From: an uncultured Eubacterium sp.
GTDB taxonomy: Bacteria; Bacillota; Clostridia; Lachnospirales; Lachnospiraceae
DNA: 64,000 bases
Direction: 5' to 3'
Assembly: GCA_947384955.1 (NCBI GenBank)
Contig: CANDJC010000002.1
Location: 33,139-97,138, forward strand
Shown here one piece after another: positions 7,352-16,015 of the stretch. The position numbers were made by a program, and so were the translations under genes. Position 1 is the stretch's first letter, and every line of letters begins with the position of its first letter. Under the pieces are notes generated by a model. The model was given only the letters and a program-made list of their open reading frames with translations, did not search any database and was not told the DNA's origin.

Positions 7352-7492
7352 TGTAATTCATCCTTTCGTTTGAATTGCAATCATTTTGATCCCCCAATTT
7401 TGGGGAATCAAGTTTATAGCCAGTTACTAAATTGCAACATTATTACATTTCCCCATTTGTGTGGAAAACTCATACATTCCTTATTATCTGCC

Positions 7493-7777
7493 CTATCTGT
7501 TCTTTATTGCCTTTACCAGATTCAGTAAAGCAGCTTTTTCTTCATCAGTTAATCCAGACAGATCAATCTCATTTTTCCTATCCACACCAAGGAGGTAATC
7601 CGTGGTCACTTTGAATATCCGTGATATAGTAATAAGAGTATCATAAGAAGGCATACGGGAACCTGTTTCATATGCGCTGATAACAGATTTTGTTAATCCT
7701 AATCTATGTGCAAGCTGCTCTTGCGTCAAATTATTCTTTATACGTAATGTTTTCAGTCTGTCACCAAAATCAACCAT
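7493..7777 (-). CDS. XRE-family transcriptional regulator
   Basis: The 94-residue protein is almost entirely a Cro/CI-type helix-turn-helix: LRIKNNLTQEQLAHRLG, then SVISAYETGSRMP, then FKVTTDYLLG. A GGAGG site precedes the ATG. It is divergent from the gene at 7909 and probably regulates the shared intergenic region and its neighbours. Confidence 0.85.
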   Translation of the reverse strand: MVDFGDRLKTLRIKNNLTQEQLAHRLGLTKSVISAYETGSRMPSYDTLITISRIFKVTTDYLLGVDRKNEIDLSGLTDEEKAALLNLVKAIKNR

Positions 7778-7845
7778 AACAAATCCTCCATTGAATCAGT
7801 TTACATGGAATATATCTTTATATGGTGTATTTTATATTTAATTAG

Positions 7846-7874
7846 TTGACTTTATGCTTTATAAAGGATATACT
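7846..7874 (+). promoter_or_regulatory. Promoter of the 51-residue protein gene
   Basis: TTGACT (7846-7851), a 17-base spacer and TATACT (7869-7874). Because the -35 box sits on the ATG of the longest open frame, translation must start further down at 7909. Confidence 0.6.
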
Positions 7875-7908
7875 TTCTATTATAAATCTGTATTGCGGGG
7901 ATAAGAGT

Positions 7909-8064
7909 ATGACAAAAAATGAATTTAAAGACAGATTATTTGATGTTCTGAATGAGACAAATAATATCCCTATAAAGGACATAAAAACGGATGACAGAAA
8001 CAATAATTTTGTAATATTCCTGGATGACGGCACAAAATTTCTGATTCATGTAGATAATTATTGA
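7909..8064 (+). CDS. Small acidic hypothetical protein
   Basis: The 51-residue protein (MTKNEFKDRLFDVLNETNN...) starts at the ATG at 7909 after a GGGGATAAGAG site. An N-terminal helix precedes a short beta segment (FVIFLDDGTKFLIHV). Family not recognised. It is divergent from the XRE regulator at 7493-7777. Confidence 0.5.
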   Translation: MTKNEFKDRLFDVLNETNNIPIKDIKTDDRNNNFVIFLDDGTKFLIHVDNY

Positions 8065-8138
8065 ATTCTGTCATCTGGCATTGTATAATTTATACAGTTA
8101 GTTAATTATTTATTTGAATGCCGAGGAGTAAATGTATT

Positions 8139-9299
8139 ATGAAAAAATGCAGCAAATGCGGAACGGCTGTTTCCGAAAATGATAAAATGGCCTGGAAGTG
8201 TATGGAATGTGGCAAGGCTTTCAAAATTAATCTGTCTAAATTGAAAAGATTACAGGCATTGAAAAATAAACCTGAAAACGCTGGAAAATCTTTATTGAAA
8301 TGTCCTGCCTGTGGGAAGGGGATTGATAATGGAAATGAAAAGATTGCCTGCAAGTGTTCTGCCTGTGGGAATATTATGAGTGGGAATCTGTGTGATTTTG
8401 CGGATGAGAATGTGAAAAATCATACTGCTGAAAATCAAGCAGCTAATATGTCTTTTCGTATACCAGATACATCCAACAATTTTATCAAATGCAGTAATTG
8501 CGGAAAAAGTGTGCCAGGTAATTCAAAATTTTGTCCTGAGTGTGGTAATCAGATATCCAGGTTACAGCATCACAATTGTAATAAATCTTATAAAAAAGCA
8601 ATAATACTAATTTCCTTTTTGTTTATAATTATACTTACCGTTTCCTTTTCCACGGTTGCGATTAAGAATTATAAATCCAGATCATATGCTGCTCAACTCC
8701 AAACATTATATAATGAAGCAAAAACTCTCATAGAAAACGGACAATATCAAGATGCTCAGGCAATATTAAGCTCAGTTAATCCCTATAAAGATTCTGAACA
8801 ATTACTTGATAAAATTAAATATGAGTCAATAGCCTTTTATTGCATTCAAGATATCGCAAATACTGTCTCAAATTTTAATTCATTTTCAGTAAAGAAAATC
8901 ACTTTCTATAAAAAAGAGTACAGACACAAACTTACAGAAGATCAAAGCAATATATATCAAAAATATTATGATAATTTAGATGAAACAATGCCTCTTATAT
9001 TAATTGAATACCGAAATAATGACAAGGATTATTACGCTGCTTATATATATAAATCATCAAATAGCGCATACAATTTTTATGGTTTAGCAAATACACTGAA
9101 TATGAAAATAGACAGCATCAAAGAAGCTCTTTCATTACTCGCAAACACAAACGAATCTGATGCAAGAGGCATGTTTAATATGGCATACAATTCTCTTATA
9201 CTGGAGGCTGATACAGATATCAGCAAAATAAATAAAATCATTGCTGGCGGATTGGCAAATGTAAATGCCGTTCAAATATTAGATATTGATGCTTTATAA
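8139..9299 (+). CDS. Membrane protein with three zinc ribbons
   Basis: Starting at the ATG at 8139 (GAGGAG 10 bases upstream), the 386-residue protein has three CxxC-CxxC zinc ribbons: C4/C7/C21/C24, C55/C58/C74/C77 and C118/C121/C132/C135. One membrane helix follows (about 154-175), then an external region of about 200 residues. The segment just after the helix (LYNEAKTLIENGQYQDAQAIL) is TPR-like. Cytoplasmic ribbon-anchor-external architecture is common in Firmicutes envelope proteins of unknown role. No catalytic motif is visible. Confidence 0.65.
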   Translation: MKKCSKCGTAVSENDKMAWKCMECGKAFKINLSKLKRLQALKNKPENAGKSLLKCPACGKGIDNGNEKIACKCSACGNIMSGNLCDFADENVKNHTAENQAANMSFRIPDTSNNFIKCSNCGKSVPGNSKFCPECGNQISRLQHHNCNKSYKKAIILISFLFIIILTVSFSTVAIKNYKSRSYAAQLQTLYNEAKTLIENGQYQDAQAILSSVNPYKDSEQLLDKIKYESIAFYCIQDIANTVSNFNSFSVKKITFYKKEYRHKLTEDQSNIYQKYYDNLDETMPLILIEYRNNDKDYYAAYIYKSSNSAYNFYGLANTLNMKIDSIKEALSLLANTNESDARGMFNMAYNSLILEADTDISKINKIIAGGLANVNAVQILDIDAL

Positions 9300-9306
9300 T
9301 TTATCA

Positions 9307-9351
9307 GAGGTATACAATATATATATCTTATGTATAGTATTTGTATACCTC
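9307..9351. terminator. Inverted repeat between converging genes
   Basis: GAGGTATACAA (9307-9317) pairs perfectly with TTGTATACCTC (9341-9351). It lies between the 3' ends of the genes at 8139-9299 and 9396-10190 and may terminate transcripts from both sides, although no long T run follows. Confidence 0.5.
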
Positions 9352-9395
9352 AGTTCAGCTTCAAATACTATTTTTACTATTTGTGACAGTTATTG

Positions 9396-10190
9396 TTATA
9401 TGAAATATTTAATATTTTCGACCTGCAATGCAGAAAATATATTTATAAAAATATTCTCATACTTTTTTATAATTCCAAATAAATTATTTAATATATCTAA
9501 GTCATCAAATATGCCTTTAGTTTCAAGACTCTTCAATTCATTATCCAATTCTCCTATATAATCCAGCAGCACATTATTCTTAATTTTAGCTAGATATCTC
9601 TGTCTTATATCCCCAGATGTGGTTCTCGCCAGAAAATAGGGTAAAATTTTAGTAAGGTAGCAAAAATTATTATCGTTAAAATCCTCAGTAAAACTAGACA
9701 TTGAACACATCCATTCAGAATCTACAAAATCGTCACAGATTTCTAAATCATAAACATTTTCAAAACCAGATGATCTTTTTTCAGCTTTATATTCTAGCCA
9801 AAACAAAGATGCGGTTGAAATATTAATATTAGCTGCTTTCTTTTGAATATTTTCAAACACACACTTGTATAAATTTGGCATATACGCCATATCATTTATA
9901 TGTCCCATTTCATGGTAAATTGTCTTTCTTAATAATTTATAATCGTTATTTTCATTTAAACATTCTATGTCTAATGTAGGCAAAAGGTCATATAATCTCG
10001 AAGTAACTTTAATTTTATCATTACCAAATGTTCTCCCATCTGTTTCTATTTCAAATTCATCAATATCCCTAAGTTCTATTTCCTTTAGTGTACTTATATT
10101 CAAATCCGATCCATATTGGTTTAGAACAAGTTTCACTACTTTATTCAAAAAGATATGGTATTCATGATTGTACGAACAATATATTTTCAA
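9396..10190 (-). CDS. Putative zinc metalloprotease-like protein
   Basis: The 264-residue protein has a zincin motif, YHEMGHIND, near residue 92, and a downstream WLEYKAEKR in which the glutamate could be the third zinc ligand. The start is a TTG at 10190, preceded by GGGAGG at the right distance. No signal peptide is visible, so it probably acts in the cytoplasm. The family is not clear: it is not the ImmA type seen at 3142. It is very AT-rich, consistent with recent acquisition. The substrate is unknown. Confidence 0.6.
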   Translation of the reverse strand: MKIYCSYNHEYHIFLNKVVKLVLNQYGSDLNISTLKEIELRDIDEFEIETDGRTFGNDKIKVTSRLYDLLPTLDIECLNENNDYKLLRKTIYHEMGHINDMAYMPNLYKCVFENIQKKAANINISTASLFWLEYKAEKRSSGFENVYDLEICDDFVDSEWMCSMSSFTEDFNDNNFCYLTKILPYFLARTTSGDIRQRYLAKIKNNVLLDYIGELDNELKSLETKGIFDDLDILNNLFGIIKKYENIFINIFSALQVENIKYFI

Positions 10191-10902
10191 ATATAAACCT
10201 CCCTACTCCTTAATTATATAATTTGAGATTACTATACCATATTTCAAACCTTTTGTAATCATATATTTCACTCCCACACCACAAAATTTTCAAACATTCC
10301 GAACGAAAATGAAAATCTCCAAAACTCCACCATCTCACATCTTCCCATAACCAGAAAAGCCAGTAAAATCAGGCACTTCCAGCATCATCTTATCCAGACG
10401 CACAAAATTACTTTGATTATCAAACTAATTTTGCATTAAATAGTCTGATTATCTTTTTAATTATCTGACAATTAATATTCAATACACGATATTATATGCG
10501 AACTCACTATTATATTCTGAATTTTATGTAAATAGTCTGATAATTCAACATGCAATGATGATTGATTAGACCTGATAAAGTGTAAAAACACAAGTAAGAT
10601 ACTGCCTTTTTAAGCCTTTTAAAATATCTTTTGACTGCTCAAAATATTATGCACCTTATATAATGCCCTGTTTTCGAACTCTCCTTATTTTCACAAAAAG
10701 CAGCAGTACAAAATACAATAATCATCATATCTGTACTGCTGCACCATAGGAAATATAAGGTTTTTCATGTTTTTATTTCACTCACTACGAACTGTTTTCG
10801 AATAGCTTGCGAACACGCAAAAAAAGACCATACCCTGTTTTAGGGCACAGCCTTAATTTACTGTCATATACAGTTTATACTTTTAAATTTCCCAGCCATC
10901 TG
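10191..10902. other. Gene-free region with a strong hairpin
   Basis: About 700 AT-rich bases without a supported gene. A perfect 11-bp hairpin is present: GCAGCAGTACA (10700-10710) with TGTACTGCTGC (10732-10742). Upstream, TAGTCTGAT/ATTATCTGAC-type motifs recur near 10440-10550. Similar GCAGCAGT hairpins occur at 19294-19330 and 30492-30526. Confidence 0.5.
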
Positions 10903-11763
10903 TCAATTAAATATCTCATTCCTGATAAATTCATTAAACTTTTTATGTTCTTCCGGACTTTCACACAGATAAAGATCTGCATGTTTCAAAAATTTCATAT
11001 CCAGTTCATCCAGAGCAAAATCATTATAATAGTCACTAATACTGTCTATCCCTATATGAATCGAATAACTCCTGTAAAAAACATGCTCACCCGTTTTCTT
11101 AACATTATGACTTAACTGTACTTTTGCATAACAGGTAAATCCAGCCTTTTTAACATCTTCCGGCTTTACAAAATTTACCTCCAGCAGTCTGTTTGCCTCA
11201 CATTCTATTTCATTCAGTATACATTCAGGCAGGTCTTTTCTTATCCCGCCAATGCCTAAATCCAGGCAGAAATGCATTTCCGTATCATCAAATTTACCAA
11301 TCTGCAGTCCGTATCTTGGAGATTCCAGTTTTTGAAAACCATTTGTAAAATCTTCATATCTGTGAAAAGCCAGGTCTTTTATACTATACTTATAATCACT
11401 GTTTTCTAACAAAGACTCCTTTTCAATATCTCTGTATTCAAAATAATCTAATTCCCTTCTGTATCCGCATTCCATAACTGCATCCATCAAACCAGCTATG
11501 GTTTTCACTTCCTTTTTTCCTTTTAAAGTTACAAACCTCTTTAGATTCTCTATGCCGCCCCACTTTTTAAAATTATGAATGGTGCAGCAGAACTGTATTT
11601 CTTTCCAGTTTTTATTTTCGTCATCATATGAATGACTCATATAGATATTCCCATCTGCAATAAAAAGTGCGGTATTGTAATGCACTATGTACATTCTGTT
11701 TGGCTTTATATGATCTATCGGATAATACCGTGATACACATACCCTGTCATTTCCCACTGCCAT
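10903..11763 (-). CDS. Hypothetical protein
   Basis: The 286-residue protein follows a GGAGG site and starts MAVGNDRVCVSRYYPID. It has mixed alpha/beta character with no membrane segment and no motif I recognise. It is the last gene of a long minus-strand block (17411 down to 10903) of small accessory genes. Confidence 0.6.
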   Translation of the reverse strand: MAVGNDRVCVSRYYPIDHIKPNRMYIVHYNTALFIADGNIYMSHSYDDENKNWKEIQFCCTIHNFKKWGGIENLKRFVTLKGKKEVKTIAGLMDAVMECGYRRELDYFEYRDIEKESLLENSDYKYSIKDLAFHRYEDFTNGFQKLESPRYGLQIGKFDDTEMHFCLDLGIGGIRKDLPECILNEIECEANRLLEVNFVKPEDVKKAGFTCYAKVQLSHNVKKTGEHVFYRSYSIHIGIDSISDYYNDFALDELDMKFLKHADLYLCESPEEHKKFNEFIRNEIFN

Positions 11764-11785
11764 AACACCTCCGTCCTGTTCCCTG

Positions 11786-11959
11786 TTATTTTAAATATAC
11801 ATCTGTATATATCCGCATGATCTTCTGCTGTCCTTCAGCATGACTCCTGCAGTTTTTAATTATTTCCTGTACATCTTTCCTCTTCGAAAGCCTGAAGTCA
11901 TCAGCCAGCACTTTCAGTTCCCTTTTTTCATTTCTGCACAGGCTCCGCATTCCCGCCAT
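11786..11959 (-). CDS. Small basic hypothetical protein
   Basis: The 57-residue protein starts at the ATG at 11959, about 12 bases after GGGAGG. An in-frame GTG touching that site is less likely. The sequence is charged and helical (LKVLADDFRLSKRKDVQEI). Family not recognised. Confidence 0.45.
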   Translation of the reverse strand: MAGMRSLCRNEKRELKVLADDFRLSKRKDVQEIIKNCRSHAEGQQKIMRIYTDVYLK

Positions 11960-12123
11960 AATTCCAGTCACCTCCCAGTGTCTTTTACCGTTTTTGAATT
12001 CAGCTCAGTATCCGTTATTGTATTTTCACAGCAGTCCCGCCCTTAAACCACATTAACAGATACTGTTCTTTTCTCTGTTTTTTCCTTATTATAAAGTCAT
12101 ACCAAATTATGCAAATCAGCATA

Positions 12124-12702
12124 TCAAACCAGCATTATATGATTCTGCAAGGCATTTTCAATTTCCCTTGTCTGGATGCTCAAATACCGCTGTGTGGTAA
12201 CTACTGAGGAATGCTGTAATAACACACGGACTAATTCTATATTATAGTTATTGTTTACATAAATGCTTGTTGCAAAATATTTTCTAAAGCTGTGGCTTGC
12301 TATTCCTGTAATCTGCAAGTGATCACATGCCAGCTTCAGATATTTGTTAACTGCCCTCTCAGATATGTCAAACAGTTTCGCAGAGGGACTAATATTATTT
12401 TCAAGAGCATAATTCTGAATAAAACTGTATATTTCTATCGGAACTGTAAAGTTTCTTTCCAGTTTTGATTTTTTCTCAATAATACTCAGCCTGTAACGTC
12501 CACCATCCTTTATTATGGAAGACAAACGCAACTGTAATATATCTGAAATCCTCAATCCAAGATTTGCTTCTAAAACCAACGCTGTCGCTATACGGTTATT
12601 TGGCTTTACCTTATGCCCATCCTCACAGACAAATCCACTGTTAATTGTTTCAATAATTTTCTTATACTGTTCCTCATCAAGTGCCACGGTCTTTTTATTC
12701 AT
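12124..12702 (-). CDS. Tyrosine recombinase, catalytic domain only
   Basis: The 192-residue protein contains the integrase catalytic set: R in LGLRISDIL, K in EKKSK, HxxR in SHSFRKYFATS, H in LQHSSV and the nucleophile Y in TQRYLSI. The N-terminal core-binding domain of full-length integrases (usually about 300-400 residues) is absent. An AAGGAAGG site overlaps the end of the serine recombinase gene upstream, so the two are co-transcribed. It may act as integrase, dimer resolvase or inversion enzyme for the element. Confidence 0.85.
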   Translation of the reverse strand: MNKKTVALDEEQYKKIIETINSGFVCEDGHKVKPNNRIATALVLEANLGLRISDILQLRLSSIIKDGGRYRLSIIEKKSKLERNFTVPIEIYSFIQNYALENNISPSAKLFDISERAVNKYLKLACDHLQITGIASHSFRKYFATSIYVNNNYNIELVRVLLQHSSVVTTQRYLSIQTREIENALQNHIMLV

Positions 12703-12708
12703 GCATGC

Positions 12709-13347
12709 TTATCCTTCCTTTAAAATATTAGCATACTTATAAAATGTACTCACTGCAATTCCCTGAAGTCTGGTAAACTGTACAACAGAAATACTCCCGT
12801 ATTCTCCAGACTGAAATTTGTTGTATTCTTTAATAAATTCCTTTGGAACACCTGTTGATGGCCTTCCAAGTTTTTTCCCTTTTGTCCTTGCTGCATCAAG
12901 TCCCTGCATAACCCTGTCATGGATTTTCTCTTTTTCCTGCTGCGCAATATGGGCTTTCAGTGTAACAAAAATATCTATGATCATTTTTGACAGACTGTCA
13001 TCATTCATCTTCTCCCAGTCATTCAGAAAAGGAACATCCAGAGCCACAACCCGTATTCCCTTTGACTGCAGATCTTTAATCTCTACAATCACATCATCCG
13101 CATTTCTTCCAAGGCGGTCTATGTCAGATATGATCAGCGTGTCACCGCTTCTTAACTGCTTTTTCATGTTATGGTACTGCGGCCTGTTGTCTGCCTTCGT
13201 TCCGCCTGTAATAATATCAGACACAAATTCATCCACTTTAAATTTATTGCTTACAGAATATTCAATGATCGTCTGCTGCTGTCTGTCTACTTTCTGTATT
13301 TTATGGTTTGTCGATATTCTCATATAGGCAAATATTTTGTTCTCCAA
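12709..13347 (-). CDS. Serine recombinase (resolvase/invertase family)
   Basis: The resolvase fold is clear: IFAYMRIS with the catalytic serine, the ISDIDRLGRN motif, the long E helix (KAHIAQQEKEKIHDRVMQGL) and a C-terminal helix-turn-helix (VVQFTRLQGIAVSTFYKY). I placed the start at the TTG at 13347 because GGAGGG lies 7 bases upstream; the protein then begins MENKIFAYM with 212 residues. The frame stays open to 13512, which would add 55 residues. It probably resolves multimers or works with the adjacent tyrosine recombinase. Confidence 0.85.
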   Translation of the reverse strand: MENKIFAYMRISTNHKIQKVDRQQQTIIEYSVSNKFKVDEFVSDIITGGTKADNRPQYHNMKKQLRSGDTLIISDIDRLGRNADDVIVEIKDLQSKGIRVVALDVPFLNDWEKMNDDSLSKMIIDIFVTLKAHIAQQEKEKIHDRVMQGLDAARTKGKKLGRPSTGVPKEFIKEYNKFQSGEYGSISVVQFTRLQGIAVSTFYKYANILKEG

Positions 13348-13565
13348 TCTATATCCCTCCACAAAATCCATAACTGTTTTCATGTATGTTTTTTCTGCCT
13401 GATCCGTGCCGGAATATGCCCTGATTTCCCTTACACAAAAACAAATGTTTTCATGTAAGGTTTTTTCAAAAGCATTTACTGATATTCCTGTCTTGTTTTC
13501 CACAACTAACAATTCCCGATCATTCCCCGGACAGCCCTTTTTCTGCCTGGGTCATAAAACAGCTT

Positions 13566-13811
13566 TTAAACTGTCTGCATGCCGGATTCCCGCACCGTAT
13601 TCCGGTTTTCTGCATCCCCGCCGTACAGGCTCCATTCAATAATATCATAAATCTTTTTAATGAATCCAAGTGCAGCCGGACATGATTCCCTTACTTCTGC
13701 AAGATGTTCCTGTTTAAATTCCAGATACCGCTCCGGTGTCATTTTCTGAATTTCCAGTGCCATTTCTGTAATCTGCGGAATGCATTCGATCATTAATTCT
13801 CTTTCTGTCAT
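13566..13811 (-). CDS. Small hypothetical protein
   Basis: The 81-residue acidic helical protein has a GGAGG site before its ATG. No family recognised. It belongs to the minus-strand accessory block. Confidence 0.5.
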   Translation of the reverse strand: MTERELMIECIPQITEMALEIQKMTPERYLEFKQEHLAEVRESCPAALGFIKKIYDIIEWSLYGGDAENRNTVRESGMQTV

Positions 13812-13843
13812 AGTTTCTTATCCTCCATTCTTAAATTGTTTTA

Positions 13844-14077
13844 TTATGCTAAGCCAAACATACATGCAGCTTTGTATAATGGATTCCATTTCAGTTTCCG
13901 TTTGCGGTCTGATTCCCTTTTGGCTTTCCTCTTTAAACGCTTCATGACTGCAATCTGGGCGTCAATTTCCATGTATTCCTCCATCTGAACAGGAGTTAAT
14001 GCGCTGTATGGGGTTTTTAATGATGAATCAATCACCTGTGTACCATCTGGACACGTAATAATTCTGAAATTAAACAT
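13844..14077 (-). CDS. Small basic hypothetical protein
   Basis: The ATG at 14077 (MFNFRIITCPDGTQVIDSS) follows AAGGAA; the longer open frame to 14173 lacks a site. It gives 77 residues with a highly basic C-terminal helix (MKRLKRKAKRESDRKRKLKW), which suggests nucleic acid binding. Family not recognised. Confidence 0.5.
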   Translation of the reverse strand: MFNFRIITCPDGTQVIDSSLKTPYSALTPVQMEEYMEIDAQIAVMKRLKRKAKRESDRKRKLKWNPLYKAACMFGLA

Positions 14078-14183
14078 TTTATTTTCCTTCTTTCTGTATT
14101 TGATTTTTCTGTTCTGCCAGTGTGTATATGCCTGGTTTCGGCTGTTATAAACAGATAACAAACATATACACACTGCCCTGTCT

Positions 14184-14621
14184 TTAAAAGAATCTGTCCA
14201 GCAGTACCTTAATTACTGCCTTTTTCAGTTCATTCGTATGCTCCGACAGATCAACCGCTATGCTTGCACACTCTGACAGACGGTCATTTTCTGCATCACA
14301 AAATCCGACCTCAATGCTGTACCTGATTGCTCTTCCGCCCTCAAGAATAATCCGAAGGTATGCATAATCAATAATCACCGGCCTGCTGCTCCATGTCCTG
14401 TCAAATCTGGAAAGTTCTGGACGCTCTGCATATACTGCGGCCCATTCCTTAACAGATTCTGCTTTTCTCAGTTCAATCGCTTTGCTGACTTCTGCTTTCA
14501 GGCTGTCAGACATATTGCAGATATCAATAGATACTTCCATATAATCCTCATTGAATGTGATATTACCAAGCTCCAATTCACCGATATCTGCTGTTTCTTT
14601 TCTCGCTTTCCATTTCATCAT
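14184..14621 (-). CDS. Hypothetical protein
   Basis: The 145-residue protein follows a GGAGGG site. It is mixed alpha/beta and acidic at the C-terminal end, with no recognised motif or membrane segment. It is part of the accessory block between the recombinases and the RadC-like gene. Confidence 0.5.
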   Translation of the reverse strand: MMKWKARKETADIGELELGNITFNEDYMEVSIDICNMSDSLKAEVSKAIELRKAESVKEWAAVYAERPELSRFDRTWSSRPVIIDYAYLRIILEGGRAIRYSIEVGFCDAENDRLSECASIAVDLSEHTNELKKAVIKVLLDRFF

Positions 14622-14728
14622 GATAATTCCCTCCGTTTATTCACTAATCTGACTGAATTGTTACCTTATTATATGCGGCTTCTAAAAGCCAATTAGATGT
14701 GCACGGAATTGAACCATGCAGAAACCAT

Positions 14729-14893
14729 TCATCCGTTTTTACTGGCATGCTGCTGTTTAGTCTTATCCTCATACCATTTGATGCTGCCGCCTGAGAATTT
14801 AATCTCCGGATGCGGTATGTATGCTCTGCCTATTCTGGTTACAATGCCGCCTGTTTTCTGGACTGCAAATTCTATTGTCTGTTCATGCATCAT
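14729..14893 (-). CDS. Very small hypothetical protein
   Basis: The 54-residue frame (MMHEQTIEFAVQKTGG...) follows AAGGAAGG at normal spacing. It lies between two supported genes on the same strand, in a gap that would otherwise be empty. No family recognised. Confidence 0.45.
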   Translation of the reverse strand: MMHEQTIEFAVQKTGGIVTRIGRAYIPHPEIKFSGGSIKWYEDKTKQQHASKNG

Positions 14894-14940
14894 GCTTTAC
14901 CTTCCTTCTCCCCGTTTTGCCGATAGGACAGCACTTTCAT

Positions 14941-15258
14941 TTATTTAATTCTCAGTACATGGTAGAAAGTTACATTCCGCACTTTCTGGAAGTCATCTTC
15001 ACAGAGCAGTTTTTTTACTTCCTCTTTATTAACCGTTTCACGGGACTGTGGTGAATAGGTTGCCTTGTAATCTGCACCTGTATACTGGAGGACTGTATCG
15101 CCTTTTTTACTGACTGTTTCACATTCCGGCGTTTCCTGTAAAAACTCTATGACTTCTGATTCCAGCTGTGCAATGGCTTCTTCTGTCTTTGACTTCAGCA
15201 CTTTCAGGTTGCGGATTTTTCTGATTCTCTGGTCTAATTCTGCTTTTGATATGCACAT
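14941..15258 (-). CDS. Coiled-coil hypothetical protein, phage/plasmid type
   Basis: The 105-residue protein has an N-terminal coiled coil (ELDQRIRKIRNLKVLKSKTE) and a C-terminal part with YKATYSPQSRETVNKEEV. I associate this layout with small proteins common in Clostridial phages and plasmids. An AAAGGAG site precedes the ATG. Its biochemical role is unknown. Confidence 0.55.
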   Translation of the reverse strand: MCISKAELDQRIRKIRNLKVLKSKTEEAIAQLESEVIEFLQETPECETVSKKGDTVLQYTGADYKATYSPQSRETVNKEEVKKLLCEDDFQKVRNVTFYHVLRIK

Positions 15259-15365
15259 GGCGTTCTCTCCTTTTATACTGGCTGTATTTTAATTATTGAA
15301 AAATAACTCTTTATTTTTCTGGCAGCAAATGTTATAATATTTTTAATTATAATGAATAGGTTTTC

Positions 15366-15398
15366 CGGGGACTTACAAGCCGTCTGGCTATGCCCCGT
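15366..15398. other. Nested hairpin after the 28-residue frame
   Basis: CGGGG and CCCCG form an outer stem and AGCC/GGCT an inner stem. Flanking GAATA and TATTC can also pair. It lies directly downstream of the 28-residue frame and may be a terminator or small regulatory RNA. Confidence 0.35.
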
Positions 15399-15403
15399 GC
15401 TGG

Positions 15404-15490
15404 TTATTCAGCATTTCCGGCTTCGAGTGCTTCTTCTTCAGTTGCGTACTCTATACCGTCTGCTCCTGTATATCCGTATTCGGTATACAT
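15404..15490 (-). CDS. 28-residue acidic peptide
   Basis: MYTEYGYTGADGIEYATEEE and a short tail follow a strong GGGGGTGG site. It lies in the gap between the coiled-coil gene and the HTH gene at 15732. A 7-bp hairpin (GCAAGGG 15526-15532, CCCTTGC 15554-15560) sits in its leader. It is too small to assign to a family. Confidence 0.4.
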   Translation of the reverse strand: MYTEYGYTGADGIEYATEEEALEAGNAE

Positions 15491-15639
15491 TGTAACCACC
15501 CCCCTATTCAGTTATTTAAGATTCAGCAAGGGTTCTGATTTGCTAGGTCGTTGCCCTTGCTTTATCTTATGTATTAAATATACACCTATTTCAAGTTCAT
15601 GTCTATTGACACAATTCACAAAATATTAACTCGTTTTTA

Positions 15640-15693
15640 GTGTATATTATACACCTTTTTCGAGTTGACATTTATTCTAAATTATTTTATAAT
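15640..15693 (+). promoter_or_regulatory. Operator palindrome and consensus promoter of the HTH gene
   Basis: A perfect palindrome, GTGTATATTATACAC (15640-15654), lies just before TTGACA (15665-15670), a 17-base spacer and TATAAT (15688-15693). A half-site, ATATACACC, recurs near 15588. The HTH protein encoded at 15732 is the obvious candidate to bind it. Confidence 0.65.
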
Positions 15694-15731
15694 AAACATA
15701 TGTTCTATTAATATTATGGAGGATACAGCTT

Positions 15732-15974
15732 ATGTTACACTACAAAATAGATATATTGGACGCACTCAAAAAATCAGGTTTTACCACCTATAAAATAAGG
15801 AAAGATAAAATCATAGGTGAAGCTCAAATGCAAAAAATCCGTATTGGAGAAATTGCAAGCAAAGAGACTTTAAATACATTATGCCGTCTATTAGACTGCC
15901 AGCCTGGAGATATACTTGAATACATCCCAGACAATCCGCTAAATCCAGCTGATTCTGATGCACAGGCCTTGTAA
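15732..15974 (+). CDS. Small Cro/CI-type HTH regulator
   Basis: The 80-residue protein of the HTH_26 type has an ALKKSGFTTYKIRKDK first helix pair and the ending ETLNTLCRLLDCQPGDILEYI, which is typical of these regulators. GGAGG sits 8 bases before the ATG. It is the only plus-strand gene within the minus-strand block and has a consensus promoter. Confidence 0.8.
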   Translation: MLHYKIDILDALKKSGFTTYKIRKDKIIGEAQMQKIRIGEIASKETLNTLCRLLDCQPGDILEYIPDNPLNPADSDAQAL

Positions 15975-16015
15975 CCTAAATACAAGGCTTGTTTACTTTT
16001 GCCATGCATTCTGTA

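Noticed and set aside
12818-13327. A 169-codon plus-strand frame opposite the serine recombinase
   Set aside because: It is a shadow of a strongly supported gene on the other strand and has no ribosome binding site.
14695-14730. A T-arm-like sequence on the minus strand (GGTTCAATTCC within a 7-bp stem) that recalled a tRNA 3' end
   Set aside because: No matching acceptor strand, D-arm or anticodon arm could be found upstream, so it is not called as tRNA or att site.
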